From Spirochaetaceae bacterium (lineage in GTDB: Bacteria; Spirochaetota; Spirochaetia; Treponematales; Rectinemataceae), in contig JANYKC010000079.1 in the NCBI GenBank assembly GCA_025358255.1, positions 1 through 37,803 of the forward strand: DNA of 37,803 bases. Reading direction: 5' to 3'. This document shows positions 15,947 through 23,119 of this stretch, piece by piece. A program made the position numbers and the translations under genes. The notes under the pieces are model-generated. The model saw nothing but the letters and a program-made list of their open reading frames with translations, searched no databases and was not told the origin of the DNA. Each line of letters opens with the position of its first letter. Position 1 is the stretch's first letter.

Positions 15947-16794
15947 CAGAACCCCCTGAGATCGGTGCTTGATCGACGCGGGAGGCCTGGCTTGGGCTCG
16001 CGCGCGAGGACAATATACTCGATGCCCGCCTCTTCGCAAAAGTGGCGCTTGTCGCCCTTGTCCCCGTCGGCGTTGACGATGTAGCGGTCGGGCTTGAGGC
16101 GGGCGATCTCGGGCTCCGCGTCGAGCCAGCCCGAGCCGCTCGAGACGAGGGCGCGGGCCACGTGGCGGATCGACGCGACCATATAGAGGCGCTCCGCCTC
16201 GGGCACGAAGGGATGGCCTTCCCCCTTGAGGAGCCGGATATTGGCGTCATGGCCCACGACGACCGTAAGCTCGCCCCAATCGGAGGCTTCCTCGAAAAAC
16301 CTGACATGTCCCGTATGGAGCCAGTCAAAACTGCCCGTCACCATGGCCTTTTTTTTGCCTGGCACGGGCGCGGTTTCCAGCGGAGGAGCCTCGTAGGGAA
16401 AGCCTTCCAGGTCCTTGGCGCCCAGCACGAGGGGCCTGCAACCACGTTCGATACAGGAAGAGAGCCAGAGCGGGTTGGAACGGTCGACGGGGATAATGGA
16501 TTGGCAGTCCCCGCCGGGCATCGCCCAGACCGACCCGGCGGGGACGGCCTTCGGCAGGAGACCGGGGGGACAATCCCTGCCCAGGGCTTCGACCCGCCGC
16601 ACGTAGCGGAGCGCCTCGAGAAAATAGCGACGTTCCTCGAAGGGGAAAATCGCCGCGTGGCCGAGGAGGGCTGCCGCGGAATCGTCATCTCGGAGAAAGA
16701 CGGTCAAGGGACCAAGCTTCGCGGCTTCCTCGAGAAAGCGGACCTGGATTGCCCCCAGGTTGTCGAAGCAGCCCGAGGCGAAAACCCGCATCAT
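15946..16794 (-). CDS. Two-domain cytidylyltransferase-like protein, N-terminal domain degenerate
   Basis: A 282-residue protein made of two cytidylyltransferase-like halves. The second half, from about residue 150, has the full nucleotide motif GSFDWLHTGHVRFFEEAS and ends with an RSSTDLRG segment like the family's ISST motif, so it could transfer a nucleotide. The first half repeats the opening fold (GCFDNLGAIQVRFLEEA) but the HxGH histidines are replaced, so it is probably inactive. Relatives include RfaE2/HldE-type ADP- or CMP-transferases and glycerol-3-phosphate cytidylyltransferases. The start is one of two consecutive ATGs (16794 or 16791) overlapping the stop of the GHMP gene. The longer upstream frame through the repeats is rejected. 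Substrate is unknown; a heptose or other sugar phosphate made by the GHMP protein is plausible. Confidence 0.75.
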   Translation of the reverse strand: MMRVFASGCFDNLGAIQVRFLEEAAKLGPLTVFLRDDDSAAALLGHAAIFPFEERRYFLEALRYVRRVEALGRDCPPGLLPKAVPAGSVWAMPGGDCQSIIPVDRSNPLWLSSCIERGCRPLVLGAKDLEGFPYEAPPLETAPVPGKKKAMVTGSFDWLHTGHVRFFEEASDWGELTVVVGHDANIRLLKGEGHPFVPEAERLYMVASIRHVARALVSSGSGWLDAEPEIARLKPDRYIVNADGDKGDKRHFCEEAGIEYIVLAREPKPGLPRRSSTDLRGF

Positions 16795-17840
16795 GCGCCG
16801 CCTCCACGGTTTTCCGAGGCGCCGCCTCCACGGTTTTCCGAGGCGCCGCCTCCACGGTTTTCCAAGGCGATGCCTCCACGGTTTTCCGAGGCGCCGCCTC
16901 CACGGTTTTCCGAGGCGATGCCTCCACGGTTTTCCGAGGCGATGCCTCCACGGTTTTCCGAGGCGATGCCGCCATCGCAGCCGCGCACTGGCGCCCTTCT
17001 GACGCGGATGCCAAAGCTTCCCGGCACCTCGCGTTCCGTCGGCACGAAAAGGTAGCCGCCGCCGCAGCCAGAATACAAGGCGGAGCCGTATTCCTTCCGG
17101 TACCAGGCCAAGATGGCGGCGAGGTCGATGTCGATGCTGTGATGGTCGACCGTGCCGGGCAGCATGGCGACCCAGGCTTCCATCGTCTCGTTGAAGGAGT
17201 GCCCAAGGCCGCGCAGGTCGCGGGAGATGATTGCATCCCAGCACTCCCGCCCCGACCCTCCGAGCCTGCGCACCCAAAAGGCGTCGATGCGTTTCACTTC
17301 CAGCGGATTATAGCCCGCCGGCCTCTGGGCCACGGGCAGTATCCGTATCACGCGCTCGATCCAGGAGGCTATCTGCGGGTCATCTTTCGTCTCCACCCTG
17401 ACGGGGAATACCCCCCCGTCCACTGCGGCGTCAAAATCCATCCGGCTCACGCCGGGATAACAGATGCCCACCATGTCCTGGGCCCCCGAGGGCTCGCGCC
17501 GGCCTTCATTCTCCGCCGCATAGAGCTCCCGCACCAGGCTGGCGGGATCGCGGTCGGGGAGGCAAGGTCCCCAGAGGCGCTCGGCCGCCCTCCGGGTGCT
17601 CGTGGCCATGCCTGACCTCTCCATGAAGCGGAAATCGGGCTCGACGGAAACGACGGTCATGGAGCCGGGAGGATTGGGATCGATGCGCGAGACAAAAGGC
17701 TGGTCGATCCACCCCCCCGCCAAGGCAAGCCGGTAGGGCAAGCCCCCGACCAGCCCGCTGGTGTCGGCCAACCCGCCGGCCGAGGCCAGCGGGCTGGCCG
17801 ACACCTTGTCCTGGCCTGCGGCGACGGAGGGATTCATCAT
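16791..17840 (-). CDS. GHMP-kinase-like protein with C-terminal octapeptide repeats
   Basis: A 349-residue protein with GHMP small-molecule kinase features: PYRLALAGGWIDQP as the substrate-binding start, a diverged ATP loop MERSGMATSTRRA near residue 110 where typical members have PxGLGSSA, and a glycine-rich third motif SGCGGGYLFVP near residue 270. Members phosphorylate sugars such as galactose, fucose or heptose 7-phosphate. The altered ATP loop makes kinase activity uncertain. The last 60 or so residues are eight-residue units ENRGG(G/I)AS, running almost to the stop codon. Its ATG overlaps the epimerase stop (ATGA) and its stop overlaps the next ATG, so it is embedded in a coupled operon. 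A second in-frame ATG at 17837 is equally possible as start. Confidence 0.7.
   Translation of the reverse strand: MMNPSVAAGQDKVSASPLASAGGLADTSGLVGGLPYRLALAGGWIDQPFVSRIDPNPPGSMTVVSVEPDFRFMERSGMATSTRRAAERLWGPCLPDRDPASLVRELYAAENEGRREPSGAQDMVGICYPGVSRMDFDAAVDGGVFPVRVETKDDPQIASWIERVIRILPVAQRPAGYNPLEVKRIDAFWVRRLGGSGRECWDAIISRDLRGLGHSFNETMEAWVAMLPGTVDHHSIDIDLAAILAWYRKEYGSALYSGCGGGYLFVPTEREVPGSFGIRVRRAPVRGCDGGIASENRGGIASENRGGIASENRGGGASENRGGIALENRGGGASENRGGGASENRGGGA
16801..16968. repeat. Seven tandem 24-bp repeats at the 3' end of the GHMP-like gene
   Basis: Seven head-to-tail 24-bp units starting CCTCCACGGTTTTCC, nearly identical; the third unit has AA for GA at one site, and the ends vary between GCCG and GATG. 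On the - strand they encode eight-residue units. No spacers separate them, so this is not a CRISPR. All three - strand frames stay open through the array. Confidence 0.95.
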
Positions 17841-18886
17841 TCGACGGTCCGCTTCCCGGCGGCGCGGTCGGCGACCTGGGTCTCGATCCAGCGGTAGGTT
17901 TTTGTGAGGCCCTCGGTGAAGGTTGTTGAAGGCTCCCAACCAAGGGTTTTCTTGATGAAGGTATTGTCCGAGTTGCGGCCCGCCACGCCCTTTGGCGCAT
18001 CGAGCTTGTAGCTCCGCGCGAGCTTCACCCCGCCGATGCCTTCGGCGATATCGACCAGGTGGTTGATCGCGATGAGCTCGGAGGAGCCGAGGTTGATGGG
18101 CGTCGCGACCAAAGCGTCACAATGGGTGATCATGTCGATGCCCTTCACGCAATCATCGATGTACATGAAGGATCGGGTCTGCGTGCCGTCGCCCCAGATC
18201 TCGATCGCGTTGCTCTTCGACAGCTTCGCCTCGATGACCTTCCGGGCGATGGCCGCAGGGGCCTTCTCGCGGCCTCCGTCCCAGGTTCCATGGGGGCCGT
18301 AGACATTGTGGAAGCGGGCGATGAAGGTGGGCATCGAACGCTCTGCCCAATATTCCTGGCAAAACATCTCGGAGACGAGCTTCTCCCAACCGTAGCCACG
18401 TTCGGCCATGGCAGGATAGGCGTCGCTCTCCTTGAGGGCGACGACGTCAGGGCTCTTCTGGAGGTCGGTATTGTAGGCACAGGCCGATGACGCGTAGAAA
18501 TAGCGCCTGGCCCCGGCCATGTAAGCGGCTTCGACAAGGTGGGTGTTGATGAGGATGGAGCGGAGGCAGTCGATCCGGTGGGTCTCGATGAAGCCCATGC
18601 CACCCATGTCCGCCGCTAGGTTGTACAACTCGACCGCTCCTTCGGCGGCGCGGCGGCAATTGGGCTCCTCGGAGAGGTCGAGACAGAGATTCTCGACCCC
18701 TCGCGTCACCCGGTACCACTGCTGGACCGGTTTCTTGTCCACCGCGCGGATGCGGGAAAAACCCTTTTCCTTGAAATAGGCGACCAGCGCCCCTGCGATA
18801 AATCCGCCCGCGCCGGCGATGACGATGAGGTCATCCTTGGCTGCCGAAGGCAGGTGTGAGGTAGCTTTGGGAAAGTCATATGACAT
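17837..18886 (-). CDS. GDP-mannose 3,5-epimerase-like NAD-dependent epimerase
   Basis: A 349-residue extended SDR protein. The NAD site is GAGGFIAG (residues about 25-32). It carries the GDP-mannose 3,5-epimerase hallmarks YNLAADMGGMGFIE, YASSACAYN, LKESDAYPAM, YGWEK, RFHNVYGPHGTWDGGREKAP and WGDGTQTRSFMYIDD. Cys136, Tyr165, Lys169 and Lys208 sit exactly nine positions before Cys145, Tyr174, Lys178 and Lys217, the catalytic residues of the Arabidopsis enzyme. The enzyme turns GDP-D-mannose into GDP-L-galactose (and GDP-L-gulose). The ATG at 18886 has AGGAGG at ideal spacing. It leads an operon that includes manC, the source of GDP-mannose. In bacteria the product is more likely to go to a surface glycan than to vitamin C. 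Confidence 0.85.
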   Translation of the reverse strand: MSYDFPKATSHLPSAAKDDLIVIAGAGGFIAGALVAYFKEKGFSRIRAVDKKPVQQWYRVTRGVENLCLDLSEEPNCRRAAEGAVELYNLAADMGGMGFIETHRIDCLRSILINTHLVEAAYMAGARRYFYASSACAYNTDLQKSPDVVALKESDAYPAMAERGYGWEKLVSEMFCQEYWAERSMPTFIARFHNVYGPHGTWDGGREKAPAAIARKVIEAKLSKSNAIEIWGDGTQTRSFMYIDDCVKGIDMITHCDALVATPINLGSSELIAINHLVDIAEGIGGVKLARSYKLDAPKGVAGRNSDNTFIKKTLGWEPSTTFTEGLTKTYRWIETQVADRAAGKRTVE

Positions 18887-19024
18887 ATGGTTCCTCCTGT
18901 CTGGATCGAAGCCTACAACCCGATGCCACATGCCGCAATACTCATTTCGCGTATATGTTATCCCATATTGCGCATCCCCTCCCTGTCCAGCCCCGCAAGG
19001 GTTGAACATGCCCAGCCTTTTTAT

Positions 19025-19121
19025 TGACACGTCAACCAACCATTGGCTTGGGCACATGATCCTGACCCATAGCGACGGGCCAGAATCATGGGGGAGCAGC
19101 CGATGTTATGTTGCCGGGTCA
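19025..19121 (-). repeat. 97-bp dispersed palindromic element, copy 1
   Basis: This copy matches the reverse complement of 33787-33883 over all 97 bases without gaps, with about a dozen differences. Outer ends are TGACACGTCAA and TTGCCGGGTCA, imperfect inverted repeats here. An inner stem is formed by CATGATCCTG (19055-19064) and CAGAATCATG (19081-19090). It lies in the 349-base gap (18887-19235) between the divergent epimerase and cheD genes. The rest of that gap shows only the two ribosome sites and AT-richer patches; I see no other gene there. No transposase is linked, so a MITE- or REP-like element is the best description. Confidence 0.85.
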
Positions 19122-19235
19122 GTAGGTCGAAAGGCAGGACCCGCCTGAGCCCGCACCCAAAAAACTCTCGCAAGCCCCCCCCAAGAGAGGCAATTCTGGT
19201 ATATTCAAGTCAGGCATGCGAGCCTGGAGGATAAC

Positions 19236-19844
19236 GTGGCCTACCCGACCCCCGCCCATCTCAAGCGCTTTGATGTGCAACCGGGCGAACGTTTCGTGTC
19301 AAAGGATCCGGCCCTCATCGTGACCCTCCTCGGGTCCTGCGTCGCCGCCTGCCTCTATGACGAGACCGCGAAAGTGGCGGGCATCAACCACTTCCTCCTC
19401 GCGGCGCCACGCTATGCGAAGGCCATGCCATTGAGCCAAACCGATGCCGGCCGTTACGGCATCAACGCCATGGAGCTCCTCATCAACGACATGGTCCATC
19501 TCGGGGCTGACCGTCGCAGGCTCAAGGCCAAGGTCTTCGGCGGCGCGACGGTCATCGGGAAGGCCACGGACAATTTCCTCTGCGTCCACGAGGTGAACCA
19601 GCGCTTCATCCGCGAGTACATCAGCACCGAGCGGATTCCCCTGGTGTCGGAGGACCTGGGAGGAGACCGAGGCCGAGTGGTGTATTTCCACACGGATACC
19701 TACAAGGTCCTCAGGCGCTTCATCCCACGGAGCGAGCTCGGGAGCATCGAAGAAAACGAGCACGACCTATGGAAGGCCAAATCCTTGAAAACGGATGAAG
19801 GCGGCATTGTCCTTTTCGGTTTGGATGACCGCGCCGGCACGTAG
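19236..19844 (+). CDS. cheD: Chemoreceptor glutamine deamidase CheD
   Basis: A 202-residue CheD family protein. The signature LIVTLLGSCVAACLYD holds the predicted catalytic Cys35, and GINHFLLA holds His52; their 17-residue spacing matches characterised CheD. The YGINAMELLINDMVHLGADR helix and KVFGGATVI strand follow as in the family. CheD deamidates glutamines in methyl-accepting chemotaxis receptors and interacts with CheC/CheY. The GTG start is chosen because GGAGG precedes it by six bases. It is somewhat longer than the usual 150-160 residues, with an extra C-terminal tail. It is followed after 33 bases by a TPR/HD-GYP gene; no other che genes are near. Confidence 0.93.
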   Translation: MAYPTPAHLKRFDVQPGERFVSKDPALIVTLLGSCVAACLYDETAKVAGINHFLLAAPRYAKAMPLSQTDAGRYGINAMELLINDMVHLGADRRRLKAKVFGGATVIGKATDNFLCVHEVNQRFIREYISTERIPLVSEDLGGDRGRVVYFHTDTYKVLRRFIPRSELGSIEENEHDLWKAKSLKTDEGGIVLFGLDDRAGT

Positions 19845-19877
19845 AAAAAAGGCGGCCTTCCGGGCTAGTATGCGCCC

Positions 19878-21584
19878 ATGACAGCAAAAGCCGGGGAAAC
19901 CAGGGCGCCTGGCCTCAAGGCCCGGCTTGCGGAGGCCGAGAGATCGCGCAGGAGCGCGCCCGCTGACCTTCGTGACCTCGCGCTCGCCATCATCGCGGAC
20001 GGCCGACTCGGCCGCGACGATGGGGTGGCAGCCTATGGGTATTGCCTCTCGGGCAACGCCCGGTTCCAGCTTGGGGACGTGGCCGCGGCGCTTGACGATT
20101 ACGAGGAGGCCCGCGCGCTGGTCCTGGGGCTTCCCGCCTCGGCCAGGTCGCGGAACATCGAGGCCCTGGCCATCAGGATAGAGAACGACAGGGGCTCGGC
20201 CCTCCACCAGCTCGGGCGCTACGCCGAGGCGGACCGGGTCTTCGAAGGCGCGCACAGCAGGTCCCGCCGGCTCGGAGAGCCGGTCGCGCAAGTCAGGACC
20301 CTTGTCAATTATGGCTATATCAAGAGCGAGGCGGGGCGCAACGAAGAGGCCCTCTCCTTTTTCACGGAGGCCCTTGGCCTCATGGAGGCCGCCGGCCCAA
20401 GGTCGACGGGCATCGCGGCCTTCCTGCCGGTGATCCTCGGGAACATGGGGATAGCGCAATTCCGCCTCGGTCTTTCCGAGTCGGCGCTGGCTTCCCTCGA
20501 CCGCGCCGTTGAGGAGGCGCGGAGCAAGAACGACCTCCTGAGCCTCGCCTATTACCTCACAAGCCGGGCGCAGGCCCTCCTCCCCGGGCAAGCCGACCAG
20601 GCCGAGGAAGACCTGGCGGAATCGCTTTCGATCTGCCTCCTCCTGGGAGCGAACCTCGCCGGGGTCAGGACCGCGCTCGTGCTCGCCGGTGTCGTCATGG
20701 ACCTTGGCAACCTGGACGAGGCGGAAGCGGTGATCGCCGAATGGACGCCCCGGGCCGAGCGCTGCGATTCCCTCCGCCATGCGCGCCTCATAAGGCTCGA
20801 AGGCCGACTCCTCTCCCTGCGCGGCCGCTGGGAAGAGGCATATTCCGCAAGCGAAGCCGCCGGGGAACTCGAGAGGAAAGTCGGATTCGCCTCCCTCCAG
20901 AGCGCGGCCATCGCCGCCGATCGCGGCAAGCTCGCGCTGAGGACGAGGAAGCTGGCGGAGCGCGTTGAGGGCTGGAACGAATCCGTGACCCTGACGCTCG
21001 CGGCCCTCATCGAGGCCAGGGACGCCCCCACGGGAGGCCATGTCGAGCGGACCGGCGAGATAGTCCGGATCCTCGGGGGAAGGCTGATCGACGACGCGAG
21101 CCTGCCCGGGTTCAACCGCGCCCGCCTCCGCCTCATCGTGAAATCAACGCCTCTCCACGACATCGGCAAGATCGCGCTTACGGACCAGGTGCTCAAGAAG
21201 CCGGGGCCGCTGTCACGGGACGAGCGGGCTCACATCGAGGAGCACGTAGTCCTCGGGAAGGCCATCCTCCTGGACGCGGCGCGGCGCATCGGCTCGGAGC
21301 CGCGCATCATGACGGCCGCGGAGATCGCCGGCTACCATCATGAGCGCTGGGACGGCGGCGGCTATCCCGAAGGCCTCAAGGGGGAGGCGATCCCGGTCTC
21401 CGCGCGCATCGTGGCCGTGGCCGACGTCTACGACGCGATGCGCTCGCTCCGGCCCTACAAGCCCGCGCTGAGCCATGAGGCCGCCTGCGACTATATCGAG
21501 GACAACGCAGGGGTCCATTTCGATCCCCGTGTCATCATGGCCTTCATCGCCTGCCGGGCCCAGATCTCGGCCCTCTACAACTGA
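19878..21584 (+). CDS. TPR-repeat protein with C-terminal HD-GYP domain
   Basis: A 568-residue protein without signal peptide or membrane segments. The first 350 or so residues are helical with TPR-like repeats (YGYCLSGNARFQLGDVAAAL, GSALHQLGRYAEADRVFEGA, NYGYIKSEAGRNEEALSFF). The C-terminal part is an HD-GYP domain: GGHVERTG near residue 388, HDIGKIALTDQVLKKPGPL near 426, the HHERWDGGGYPEGL motif with GYP intact near 487, and ARIVAVADVYDAM. HD-GYP proteins hydrolyse cyclic di-GMP. All metal-binding histidines expected are visible, so it is likely active. TPR units probably sense a protein partner. Together with cheD it points to a role in motility control. No clear ribosome site precedes the ATG. 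Confidence 0.9.
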   Translation: MTAKAGETRAPGLKARLAEAERSRRSAPADLRDLALAIIADGRLGRDDGVAAYGYCLSGNARFQLGDVAAALDDYEEARALVLGLPASARSRNIEALAIRIENDRGSALHQLGRYAEADRVFEGAHSRSRRLGEPVAQVRTLVNYGYIKSEAGRNEEALSFFTEALGLMEAAGPRSTGIAAFLPVILGNMGIAQFRLGLSESALASLDRAVEEARSKNDLLSLAYYLTSRAQALLPGQADQAEEDLAESLSICLLLGANLAGVRTALVLAGVVMDLGNLDEAEAVIAEWTPRAERCDSLRHARLIRLEGRLLSLRGRWEEAYSASEAAGELERKVGFASLQSAAIAADRGKLALRTRKLAERVEGWNESVTLTLAALIEARDAPTGGHVERTGEIVRILGGRLIDDASLPGFNRARLRLIVKSTPLHDIGKIALTDQVLKKPGPLSRDERAHIEEHVVLGKAILLDAARRIGSEPRIMTAAEIAGYHHERWDGGGYPEGLKGEAIPVSARIVAVADVYDAMRSLRPYKPALSHEAACDYIEDNAGVHFDPRVIMAFIACRAQISALYN

Positions 21585-21622
21585 AGCCCCGTCTCGCCTT
21601 CATCGGGCCGCAGGGCATCCCT

Positions 21623-23068
21623 TCAGCCCTTCTCCAAGGCTACGAATAGCATGAGCAACGCCATCGTGACGACGAAGGTCCCCGCCTGGAGCAGGGCGGT
21701 CTTCCTGAACCAGGTCGGCCAGGAGATCCCGGCGATCCCCAACGATATCAGAAGGACAGCATTGGTCGGATAGACCATGTTGGAGAAGCCGTCGCCGAAG
21801 ACATAGGCCTGGACAGCCGCCTGCCTTGAGAGGTGGGAAAGGTCGGCGAGGGGCGCGAGTATGGGCATGAGGAGAAAAGCCTTGGCCGTGGCCGAGTTGA
21901 CGAAGAATTCAACCACCAGGGTCACGAGGTATATGAGGGCCGCTGCCCCGTAGGGTCCGGAACCGGACATGGCGACGCGCGCCGACTCCAGGATGGTGTC
22001 GATGATCTGTCCCTGGACGATGATGCGCTTGACCCCGAGGGCCATGAGGATGAGCGCGACACCGGGGAGGAAACTTAGGATGCCCTCGCCGAAGGCTTTC
22101 AGCGCCGGACGCCCCTTGAGTCCCGCCACCAGGCCCGAGCCGCATCCGGCGACGAGGAACAGCAGCGCCGTGATCGGCATCGAGTAGTCCGAGAGGCTCC
22201 CGGTGAGGGAGACTGTCATGACGACCGCCAGGAGGACGATGGCCGAAAGGCCGAAGAAAGCCACGCCTTTGCGCACCTTCGCCGGATCGAGGGAGGCCCC
22301 GGAGGCGCCGGCGCCATCCGCGGACGATGCTACAGCCGAAGTCGCCGCGAGCGCAGGGAGGGCCCCCTTCCGCTCGGCCCGCCTGGCCGCGGAGAGGAGC
22401 CAGAGGACGTAGAGCGCGTAGATGACGGCGAACACGCCGATCCGGAACAGGGATCCGGAGAAGACCGGCACCCCGGCAAGGCGTTGGGCGACACCGATCG
22501 TGAAGGGATTGGTGACGGCGGCGGAAAAGCCGAAGTTGACGGCAAGGATGCTCATCCCGAGGCCGACGAGGAGGTCCCATCCGAGGGAGATGGAGAGTGC
22601 GATGGCCACGGGCACGAGGGGGATGACCTCCTCGAAGATCCCCATCAGGGAGCCGATGAGCATGAAGAAAAGCGTGACGACGGCCAGGAGAAGGTACCTC
22701 CGGTCGCCGAACTTCGCCTTGAGCGTCTCGATCGCGCCTGCCAGGATGCCGGCCTTCTGGAGGACGGCGAAGGATCCCCCCACGATCGCGATGAAGGCGA
22801 TGATGGTGATGGCGATGGGCGCGTCCTCCGAGGCGAAGACCTCGAAGGGGGCCGTGAACCAGCGCCATACGGGATAGCGGGGATGGGGCAAGGGATGGTA
22901 GCTGTCCGCGGCGATCGTCGCCCCGCTGCCGAGTCCCTGGCGGTCGAAGGCTCCCGACGGGATGACCCGCGTGAGGACACCGGCGCCCATCATGAGGGCG
23001 AAAAGGATGAGGAAGCCCGCGAGGAACGCCTTCGCGCTTATTGAGACACCGGCTTTCTTTTCGGCCAT
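21623..23068 (-). CDS. YfcC/DcuC-superfamily membrane transporter
   Basis: A 481-residue integral membrane protein with about 12 hydrophobic segments and a low-complexity Ala/Ser loop near the middle (around residue 260). The pattern fits the YfcC/C4-dicarboxylate anaerobic carrier-like family: MGAGVLTRVIPSGAF near the N-terminus, MGIFEEVIPLVP, FGFSAAVTNPFTIGVAQ and, late, FVNSATAKAFLLMPI and FGDGFSNMVYPTN. Members are predicted carriers of amino acids, basic peptides or dicarboxylates; the actual substrate of most is unknown. The ATG at 23068 is chosen because AAGGAGG lies just upstream. It diverges from an M20 peptidase gene across about 50 bases, which suggests uptake of a peptide or acylated amino acid that the peptidase then cleaves. 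Confidence 0.85.
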   Translation of the reverse strand: MAEKKAGVSISAKAFLAGFLILFALMMGAGVLTRVIPSGAFDRQGLGSGATIAADSYHPLPHPRYPVWRWFTAPFEVFASEDAPIAITIIAFIAIVGGSFAVLQKAGILAGAIETLKAKFGDRRYLLLAVVTLFFMLIGSLMGIFEEVIPLVPVAIALSISLGWDLLVGLGMSILAVNFGFSAAVTNPFTIGVAQRLAGVPVFSGSLFRIGVFAVIYALYVLWLLSAARRAERKGALPALAATSAVASSADGAGASGASLDPAKVRKGVAFFGLSAIVLLAVVMTVSLTGSLSDYSMPITALLFLVAGCGSGLVAGLKGRPALKAFGEGILSFLPGVALILMALGVKRIIVQGQIIDTILESARVAMSGSGPYGAAALIYLVTLVVEFFVNSATAKAFLLMPILAPLADLSHLSRQAAVQAYVFGDGFSNMVYPTNAVLLISLGIAGISWPTWFRKTALLQAGTFVVTMALLMLFVALEKG

Positions 23069-23119
23069 CCTGGCCTCCTTTTCGTGCGCTTTCGCCAGAT
23101 CATAGCACATTGACCTCCC

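Noticed and set aside
16801..16968. CRISPR array
   Set aside because: The 24-bp units follow each other directly with no spacers and lie in frame inside a gene; no cas genes are present.
15946..17277. N-terminally extended cytidylyltransferase read through the 24-bp repeats
   Set aside because: The repeat-derived extension is low-complexity Arg/Trp-rich sequence in a shadow frame; the ATG pair at 16794/16791 overlaps the upstream stop as elsewhere in the operon, and the domain begins there.
19016..19148. Small protein genes overlapping the 97-bp elements (here and at 33709-33957)
   Set aside because: The shared peptide simply reflects the shared palindromic DNA; there is no ribosome site and the frames run into unrelated sequence outside the element.
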